64,000 bases of DNA. Source: Bos javanicus (Eukaryota; Chordata; Mammalia; Artiodactyla; Bovidae). Within the stretch, counting starts at the first letter, position 1, and each line of letters begins with the position of its first letter. The stretch is taken from assembly GCF_032452875.1 (NCBI RefSeq), contig NC_083879.1, forward strand, positions 86,251,572 through 86,315,571. Direction: 5' to 3'. The notes below the pieces were generated by a model. The model worked only from the letters and a program-made list of their open reading frames with translations. It was not told where the DNA came from and did not search any database. The position numbers and the translations under genes were made by a program. Below, in pieces: positions 56,901 to 64,000 of this stretch.

Positions 56901-57369
56901 TGAGTGACAATCCTTGGAAACTGCGATCTGCTGTCTGCGGCAGTCCACAAGGTCAAGAGCAGCCCAGCTGTGGGGTGTGTGCAACAGCATTTAGCAAATC
57001 CCATCCGGTAACTTGGCTTCTCAAACACATCTGCAAACAGTGAACTTGTGGTAGGAGTTAGCTCATAACGAGTGATGTTGTAGAACAAAGATCTTTGTTC
57101 CTGTGGTCTTGATCTTCTGGGGTCCTGAGTCATGCCGTAAAATAGGATACTGCTTTGTGTAAAAAATTAGGAAATTTTGATTTGTGTTACGAGGACAGCT
57201 ACACTATGGGAAGAAGTCACCTGCCTATGTTCAGACCAAGTGCCTTTAAATTCTAAGCCTTTCTTCTCTTGCAACATTTTCTAGTCTTTTTCCAAATTCT
57301 ATCTCATCTCCTAGCATCACCATAGCAACCCACCTCCTATGGCAAGCCCGGGGACACTTTCAGATCAGC

Positions 57370-57560
57370 TCGAAGGGGGAGTCTTAGCCGCAAATTTGGC
57401 CTTGAATGACTAATTGTTATCTGCTTTTTGTGAGCACTTAGCCTCATGTGACACTTCAGCAGCCAAATATGTGCAATAAAAGGCTTCTCGGTGGATTTCA
57501 GCTGCCCTTGACATCTTGATACCAAAATGTGTCTGAATCCTCCCCTGTGGCAGCACAGAA
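57370..57560. other. Candidate conserved noncoding element
   Basis: Unique sequence such as ccttgaatgactaattgtta, tgacacttcagcagccaaat and atgtgcaataaaaggcttct. It has the compact, repeat-free look of slow-evolving noncoding DNA. Confidence 0.22.
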
Positions 57561-59039
57561 AGATCAGGAAAAACCGAAACCACCTTTGTCTTGCGTGTGC
57601 CCCAGAGGGAGGCGGGTAGAGACCTGGCTGAGAGGAGGCAGGAAGGCCCGGCCGGCTGCCCTGGGCAAGCCTCACCTGCGTGAGTCTCTGCAGAGACTGC
57701 CCCGGGACAGCCAGAGCCCCTCTGGTCACCGTGATTGTTTAAATAAAACAGAACGAAAGGCTTCCGCACCGAAAGGAGACCTGAGGGTGTCCTAGCGGTG
57801 CACACAACGCGTGTGCCGGAGACTTGCAGGCGGACTTGCTGAAACGCAGCCGGCGGGCTGCACCACCTCAGTCTCTGATTCTCTGGGTCTGGGGTGGGGG
57901 CCAAGGACCCCGTTTCTAACCGGCACCCTGGGGGAGCTGGTCCACCGGCCTGGATGGAGCCTCGCCCTCTGGAGGGTCGGGGCACAGTGTGGAGACCCCA
58001 GGACAGAGTCCGACCCGCCTCCATCTTGGAGCCGCAGCAGGCTCCAAGGCTCTGAAATCTCCGGTCAGGCCACGGCCCCTGCCTCCAGGGCGGGGTGCCC
58101 CCTTCCCATTTCACTGCCCCCATTGCAGCTTCTAGTTTAGAAAGAGCAGGGTGGCCACCACTCTCGGGAAAGGAAGAAAGAGACATCTCTGAAGCCAGTT
58201 GGCACAACAACTGCCAGGGATCCCTGGACGGGCGGTCAGTCCAGCTGGTCCCCTCCTCCATACTGACTCAGGGCCTGTGACCCAGCAAAGACTTTTAAAG
58301 TCAGATGAGACCTTTCCTCGGGAATGCACATGCCAGAGACTTCCACGCCCATCCCGAGCTGGAAATGTGGCAGAGATTTACACTTGAGGGATAATGTTTT
58401 CAAGCATAAATGATTTTTTGTAACTATCACAGATACAGGAGAGGAAATGGTTACACTTTCCTCATATTTCATTCCGGAATAGATGTTGTGGAATTGCTCT
58501 GTTCTTAAGCTCAGACAGGCAAGGTTCTCTTAACTCAAAGGCATGCTGCTGGAATTAAAAATAAGCCAAAAGGTGCAGCCATAAAAAAAGAAAGATTTCT
58601 GGAGGCAGAGGGGGATGATGTTGGGAGACGATTCTCCTATTAGAGAATCCTAAGTACTGTTTTAAATTTTCAACATGTTTGGAAAGGGGCAGAGAAAGCA
58701 TCCAAAAACACTGTTTGGGAAGCAAGTGATGTGTGATAATACTGATTAACAAAAACCTGTTTCTCTACTACCATCAGAACGTCTGGTTCCTTTTCCACGT
58801 TACTCCCGCAGACGTGCTGGGGGCTGGGGGTCTGTGGCGTCGCCGGGCCTCCATGGTTCTTGCCCGTTCCCCACAGTTTGCTCAGCAGGGCTGTTCTTAC
58901 CTCGGAGAGCAGCGAAGAAACCTGAGAGCTATCGCGTTTCATCAAAACAGCCGCTGCTTAGGCCTCCCTTGGTCGTTGAACTGCACAACCGTGTCCTTCA
59001 AGAATGTAATCCTTATTTTTACTGTATTTTGGGGCAGTC

Positions 59040-59105
59040 ATGCTTGTTCATTCACTTGTTCAGCATTTGCTGAGCACCCAGCACGCACTAGACGCTGAGG
59101 ACTGA
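59040..59105 (-). mobile_element. L2 LINE 3' fragment
   Basis: Antisense L2 end: gttcattcacttgttcagca, tttgctgagcacccagcacg, actagacgctgaggactgaa. Confidence 0.5.
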
Positions 59106-59342
59106 ACTATTTAGTAAGTCGACTATCACAGAGACAGGAGAGAGAGAAGGATGGGGACTCAGGCTGAAGTCCCCAAGACTCAGACTCTCTTAAGAGGAGA
59201 GTCTGTGGCGGGAGCGGGCAGTGGTCACAGGGGCAGCGGCTCACCTGCGCACCGGGGGAGATTCCGGGCGTCCAGGTCCAGCGGCGAGCGGCTGGAAGCA
59301 GGACCTCGATCCTTGAGTTCTCTGAAGGAGGAGTCCAGCAGA

Positions 59343-59610
59343 GAGAGCGCGATTGTGAAATAGAGGCAGGGCTTAGGGGATGAGAAACGGGTGAGGAGCA
59401 GCGCGTGGGTGAGCTCGGCGTGAGAGCGCGATTGTGAAATAGAGGCAGGGCTTAGGGGATGAGAAACGGGTGAGGAGCAGCGCGTGGGTGAGCTCGGCGT
59501 GAGCACCGTGCGGTCGGGCACAATTGTGAAATAGAGGCAGGGCTTAGGGGATGCGAAGTGAGTGAGGAGCAGCGCGTGGGTGAGCTCGGCTTGAGCACAG
59601 TGCGGTCGGG
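59343..59610. repeat. 79/92-bp minisatellite (3 copies)
   Basis: The core attgtgaaatagaggcaggg begins at 59352, 59431 and 59523. Units 1 and 2 are 79 bp and almost identical. Unit 2 to 3 is 92 bp because a gcaccgtgcggtcggg segment is added, and that segment occurs again after unit 3 (59595-59610). Confidence 0.95.
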
Positions 59611-59997
59611 GCGGCTCAGGTTGCCTCTGCCAGGTCAATTTCCCAGGTGGTCTCTGGACAGTGTCTTGCTTGTGCCCAAGCCTGACTCAGGGCCCCTCCT
59701 GGTGTGCAAGTGACTCTCTCAGCCAAGACGGATTCCAGCAAGAGAGTGTCTGGGGGTTGGCAGGACCTGTTATGGGCTGGCGCCTCCTCCCTCCTGGGGC
59801 CTCCCCTACACTGCTGACCTCCCCTGTCGCGGGGACCACAGGGCAAGGAGGTGCGGCCGCTCTGTCCTTCACCCAGTCCGTGTCTCATCCTGAAGTGTCG
59901 GCAGGAGACCCGTCAGAGCCGCTCAGCCTCAACCCAACACGAATCTCATGGTGGCATTCTCCCTGCCTCCTTGGGAGGGCTGAGCCGCAAACAACCC

Positions 59998-60066
59998 ACA
60001 TCACTGGTGGGAGAATGGGGCTCAGAGACCCCCAGCAGCTCCCCTAAGGTCACACAGCTGCTGATG
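59998..60066 (-). mobile_element. MIR SINE fragment
   Basis: Antisense MIR: gagaatggggctcagagacc, cctaaggtcacacagctgct, gatgtgacggg. The ggtcacacagct block is intact. Confidence 0.6.
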
Positions 60067-61951
60067 TGACGGGTGTGTCGTCAACAGAACTGTCCGATCA
60101 CGCGGGTCGTCTGCTCGCCTCTCTGTGACGCCGGCTTCACATGCGGGTTCCTCCCGGGACCACGTGTATTAGCAGAAGGAACCCGGGCTCCTGGGAGAGA
60201 CGCCTCCCTCTGGGAAGGAGCAACAGCAGCCCACCCACAGCCTCTCCTGTCGAAGGCCTCCCCAGCCTCGGCTCCCAGGTGGACAGGGCACAGCCAGGCT
60301 TCCCGGCGTGAAGGTGCCGTGAGGGCTGGGGGTCCCGTGCCCCTCCCACCGCGGGCCCGCAGACACCCCGCCTCCCTGCCGCGTCACACGGAAGCATCCG
60401 AGATGAGATGCTGATGCTTTCACAGGTGCAGGAGGGAAAAGAGGCACTGAGCTTCTGAAGAAGTCAGATGGCATTGTACGGCAAACAGAAGGCAGGCGGC
60501 TGATTTCAAAGCCCAGAATCAGATCCTTTTATTTGTATAGAATGTATCCATTTGGAAGGCACGCTTTGAAATTGCTGGGTGTAGAATCCACCACGTTTGA
60601 TTGTAGTACGATGTTCCAGGCGGCAGTATCCAGATCCCAGCCCAGGGGTGACGCGCTCACGCCCAGGTCCGTCTCCCCTGGAGCCGTCACCCGGCGCCCA
60701 AGAGCCCCTGCCCCTCACACGCGACTCACACTCTCGGGTTTGCTTTTCCTGAAGCGTCGAGCCGCCTGCCGTGGGCTGCGTGCTATGACTCGGGGTGGGT
60801 GTTCCGTCTGCGTTCACTTTCTTATTGATTTCTGCTTAAACGTCCATGTAAACAAAACAGGGCAAATAGTCCTAGATTACAGCATCCGCTTCATCCCCCT
60901 CCAGCTTTAGCCAGTGCTCTAAATGATGGCTGATCCGCTGGGAAGCAGAGGAGAGAGCTCTGTGGTCAAGGCCTCTCGAAGGTATGCCCGCGTCATGGTC
61001 CAGCTGCTGGCCGGGACCTTCGCCACCCACAGCCCTTCATGAAGGATGGGCTCCCTTCCCACGGCCCCGGAGAGTGCGCGCCAGGGGTGACTCTGGAGGG
61101 ACGAGCGGGAGCTGGGGCATCACTCCCAGGAGCAGCGGAGGAACATCTCAGGAGAGACTCGGGGTGGGAGGTCCCATCACGAAGCAGGAGGACCAGTCCC
61201 TTCCAGCGGCCGAGGGTCAGGGGTCAGCCCCCAGGCCCAGTGTGTCAGCCTCCAGGCCAAGGGTCAGGGGTCAGCTCCCAAGCCAAGGGCTCTGGCTGTA
61301 GCAGCCTCTGCTCTAGGACAGGCGGGAGCTGGTGTCTGTGGTCTGCCGGCCGCTCCAGCTGTGGCCAGGGTTCACTCCGCTTAATCTCAGATCCAGCGTC
61401 TGTAGCACCCCGTGGGCCGCTGTGATCCCAGAGCAGGTCACAGGAAGGGCCCTTCAGCCCAGAGTTTATTTCCATTTCCTGCTTTGCTGCCATTTCTGAG
61501 TTGACAGGGTCACCAGGCATAGGAGGCTCTATCTTAGAAAGAGAAGAAGAAGGAAGACAAGGGGAGAGAGGAAGAGAGAACCAGGGAGGGAGGGAAAGGG
61601 GAGGAAAGAAACTTCTCCATTGCATCTTTCTGTCACTGAAATGACTGAAGAGGGAAGAAGGGCCAGGCTGGGGAAGGCCCGCACATTCACGCACCAGCAG
61701 GCGCGTTCCCGTTTCACCGGCCCGTGTGACTGATGCAGCATAGTCCTGGGTGGTGAACGGAGCTCCGATGCCCAGTCTTGCCCCCTCAGCCCTGACCCCC
61801 CGGGCGTCGGCCTCTCCCGCGCGGTGCAGCTGCTGTGACACAGACACTGTCGTATGTTTTGCGGACAGAGGAGAGCCGGGCTTTCGGAGCCTCAGACGAG
61901 TCACAGAACGGAGCATTCGGTACTTATAGCACTGTGCCCACCCCAGCGTTC

Positions 61952-62152
61952 TTGGGCTTCCCTGGTGGCTCAGCCGGTAAAGAATCCGCCCGCAATGCGG
62001 GAGACCTGGGTTCAATCCCTCGATCGGGAAGATCCCCCTGGAGAAGGGAGAGGCTACCCACTCCAGTGTTCTGGCCTGGAGAATTCCATGGACTGTGAAG
62101 CCCAGGGGGTCACAAAGAGTCGGACGCGACTGAGCGACTTTCACTTCACTCA
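61952..62152 (+). mobile_element. Bov-tA SINE, full length
   Basis: One of the best-kept copies: gggcttccctggtggctcag, cgcaatgcgggagacctggg, ttcaatccctcgatcgggaa, end gagtcggacgcgactgagcg and a tttcacttcactc tail. Confidence 0.96.
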
Positions 62153-62179
62153 CCACTGCCGATAGCCCTTCCCTGCCAG

Positions 62180-62510
62180 CTCGGGTCCTGGGTCATCACC
62201 GCTGATGGCTTCATGCAAATGCTTTTGGTCTTTTTCCCTACTTACTTATCACCCTATCTGACCGTTTCTTAAACAGAAATGGAATCACATTCTTTATCCA
62301 GTTTCCCAACTTGATGTTTTGCTTAACAACAAATCGTGTCTTTCCCTGTCAGCACAAACAGATCCACTTTACTCTTTTCAATAGACGCATCCTACTTCCA
62401 TGTACAAATGGTTTTGTTGTTTATTTTTAACCAATCTGTTGCTGAGGGACATTTGAGTTACCTTCAACTCTTCTCTGCATTAATTCATTCCCAGTTTTAC
62501 AGACAGCGCC
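62180..62510 (-). mobile_element. L1 LINE 3' fragment, old
   Basis: Antisense L1M-like 3' sequence: cagaaatggaatcacattct, ttgatgttttgcttaacaac, aatctgttgctgagggacat, ttgagttaccttcaactctt, ctgcattaattcattcccag. Diverged, with no coding capacity. Confidence 0.6.
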
Positions 62511-62725
62511 GCGCGCCATTCTGGCTGTCCCGGCAGGGCAGTGCGCACGTGGCGCGTCTGCAGTGAAAGCAAGGAGCGGGAGCAAGACAGCGCGACGCGA
62601 CTGCCCAGCTGGGCCGGGCGTCCTGGCCTGGCCCTCACCGCCGGGGGCCCCGTCCTCCGAGGAGGCGCCTCCATGTCTGGGGTCCTGGGGGCGGGCCGGG
62701 CCCTCGTCACACCCGCGGAGGTCGC
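62505..62725. promoter_or_regulatory. Short CpG island
   Basis: About 27 CpG in roughly 220 bases with GC near 70 percent by hand count, so observed/expected is near 1. CpG-only runs such as gcgccgcgcgcc and gcgcgacgcgac are present. Its left edge touches an old L1 piece. No exon or TATA box can be assigned. It may be an unannotated promoter or an orphan CpG island. Confidence 0.45.
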
Positions 62726-63533
62726 AGGGCTCCTGACCTGAGCGCAGAGCATATACCCCAAGCTCAGCTGTGGTCTCATGGATGAGCCAGCAGGCTCTGT
62801 GCCCCAGTCTCCGACTCTGGCTCAGCTTTGCATCTTTTCTCGGGGGGAGAGTGGGGAGATGGAGAGTCTAAGCGTTCCTTAATCCCATCAGTTGCAGCTC
62901 GCGTTCCCTGAGTTGTGTGTCTGGAAGGCTGAACTGGCCAGCAAGTGAGCTGGTGACCGGGGCTTGCCGACTGGGCCCACTGAGCCGTCACCCCCGATCA
63001 CAGCTCCCAACCCGCCCTGGGGGTGGCAGGGGAGGCCCCCCTCCAGCCTCGTGGCCCCTCCTGGACTGCGGACCCCGAGGCCCCAGACCCTGAGCAGGGG
63101 GCCAGGCGAGGACCTCGGAAGCAGGCCCAGGAATCCCACAGGTCTGCCAGGCACCATCTCCCTGGGCTCTTGTGCAGCCCGAATGAATTCAATGGGTTCA
63201 GATCCACAAGTTCCTCAGCAAGGACCTTGCGGACAGAAAGTGCTGTAGAGGCTTTTGCTAAACAAGGAAATAAGAGGGAAAGAATTCACAAATGCCAGAC
63301 CTTACCATTCTTCATTTTTTAAGTGGGTTGTATCTGTTTTCCTTTCTTTTATTTGACATCCCCAGTCATTTCAGTGAGTATTTAACAGGTATTAGATTTA
63401 ACGCACAGTAAAATTTGGATTAGCCAGAATGATATACCTGAATAAACTGTGATTTTAAATGGGGGAAAGAACTGAGACTTTATTGGTGAGACTGGCTATT
63501 AGCAGTGATAGAGCAATCAGAAGCAAATGAGAT
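62726..63533. other. Single-copy sequence, no gene seen
   Basis: GC-rich to 63180, then AT-rich (63190-63530) with tttcattttttaagtgggtt and gtatttaacaggtattagat. Nothing is recognised. Confidence 0.4.
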
Positions 63534-64000
63534 GGTGTTTGTGTGCTTGGTCAAGTCCGACTCTGCGACCCCATGAGCGACGCTGTGTGTGTGCTGGTCA
63601 AGTCCGACTCTGCGACCCCATGAGCGACGCTGTGTGTGCTGGTCAGGTCCGACTCTGCGACCCCATGAGCAACGCTGTGCGTGCTGGTCAGGTCCGACTC
63701 CGCGACCCCATGAGCGACGCTGTGTGTGTGCTGGTCAGGTCCGACTCCGCGACCCCATGAGCGACGCTGTGTGTGTGCTGGTCAGGTCCGACTCTGCGAC
63801 CCCATGAGCGACGCTGTGTGTGTGCTGGTCAGGTCCGACTCTGCGACCCCATGAGCGACGCTGTGTGTGTGCTGGTCAGGTCCGACTCTGCGACCCCATG
63901 AGCGACGCTGTGTGTGTGCTGGTCAAGTCCGACTCTGCGACCCCATGAGCGACGCTGTGTGTGTGCTGGTCAAGTCCGACTCTGCGACCCCATGAACTGC
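63534..64000 (-). repeat. 47-bp satellite (10 copies) grown inside a Bov-tA/BovA SINE
   Basis: The unit tgtgctggtcaggtccgact, then ctgcgaccccatgagcgacg, then ctgtgtg repeats with period 47 (two units are 45). The tccgact motif is at 63556, 63603, 63648, 63693, 63740, 63787, 63834, 63881, 63928 and 63975. The unit is the start of a minus-strand Bov SINE (gtcgtgtccgactctttgcg, accccatg). The last copy switches to catgaactgc, where the normal SINE would continue. The window ends there. Confidence 0.95.

Larger units (their letters stand above)
55263..59039. other. Single-copy region with CpG cluster and AT-rich islands
   Basis: About 3.8 kb. It holds the CpG cluster at 56305-56445, an AT-rich island 56450-56900 and another AT-rich stretch 57370-57560, listed separately. 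58370-58620 is also AT-rich. The 283-codon frame 57410-58261 (minus) has no domain and starts in GC-rich sequence. Confidence 0.45.
59106..61951. other. GC-rich single-copy region with a minisatellite
   Basis: About 2.8 kb. It includes the 79/92-bp repeat at 59343-59610 and a MIR relic at 59998-60066. An imperfect ggtcagggg/ccaggcc repeat lies at 61214-61290 and a purine-rich stretch (gaagaagaaggaagacaagg) near 61540-61610. The 303-codon frame 61245-62156 (minus) starts inside the next SINE and is not a gene. Confidence 0.42.

Noticed and set aside
57410..58261. 283-codon open frame on the minus strand
   Set aside because: No recognised domain. It spans both GC-rich DNA and a likely noncoding AT-rich block. 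Composition fits chance.
61245..62156. 303-codon open frame on the minus strand
   Set aside because: Its N-terminal part is the antisense of a Bov-tA SINE. The remainder is low-complexity. Read-through of a SINE, not a gene.
63527..63807. Repeated peptide frames resembling a repeat protein
   Set aside because: Translation of the 47-bp SINE-born satellite. The period is not a multiple of three, and two 45-bp units shift the register.
63534..64000. CRISPR array (regular repeats)
   Set aside because: Units are contiguous with no unique spacers and derive from a SINE. The host is a mammal.

Overview
The window is nuclear DNA from a ruminant (bovid-type) mammal. The evidence is the repeat content. 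There are about sixteen recognisable tRNA-headed Bov-tA SINEs, several headless BovA-type copies and six BovB (RTE) LINE 3' ends, some carrying the hallmark BovB/BovA end with its tcggacacgactgagcgac motif. Two further SINEs are of the older cetartiodactyl CHR type. Worn L1, L2 and MIR fragments complete the set. BovB together with Bov-tA is characteristic of Pecora. I cannot tell cattle from sheep, goat or deer, nor name the chromosome.

I found no protein-coding gene I can defend. The long open frames (up to 340 codons) all lie in GC-rich sequence or run through SINEs. Their translations are Pro/Ser/Gly/Arg-rich and show no recognisable domain. The DNA reads as intergenic or deep-intronic. 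No rRNA, functional tRNA, CRISPR, viral or bacterial element was seen.

Layout. 1-10 kb: GC-rich unique sequence with a few SINEs and two AT-rich islands (8.2-8.8 and 9.15-9.36 kb). 10-27 kb: the densest SINE/BovB zone, with an inverted L1 fragment at 13.3-13.9 kb and a CA-rich cryptic repeat at 21.2 kb. 27-37 kb: mostly unique, with a long AT-rich island at 31.8-32.5 kb. 37-40.4 kb: a large, old, rearranged L1. 40.4-49 kb: GC-rich unique sequence with a BovB and a CpG cluster at 48.8 kb. 49-53 kb: a run of minisatellites and a 157-nt pure pyrimidine tract. 53-64 kb: unique sequence, CpG clusters at 56.3 and 62.6 kb, a 79/92-bp repeat at 59.4 kb, and a 47-bp satellite at the right edge that grew inside a SINE.

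The GC richness and many short GC-rich tandem repeats resemble subtelomeric or gene-dense isochores. The AT-rich, homeodomain-motif-bearing islands look like candidate conserved noncoding elements. Both statements are inference. The best leads are the SINE-born satellite, the three CpG clusters, the pyrimidine tract and the AT-rich islands. Nothing here looks like a new molecular system.
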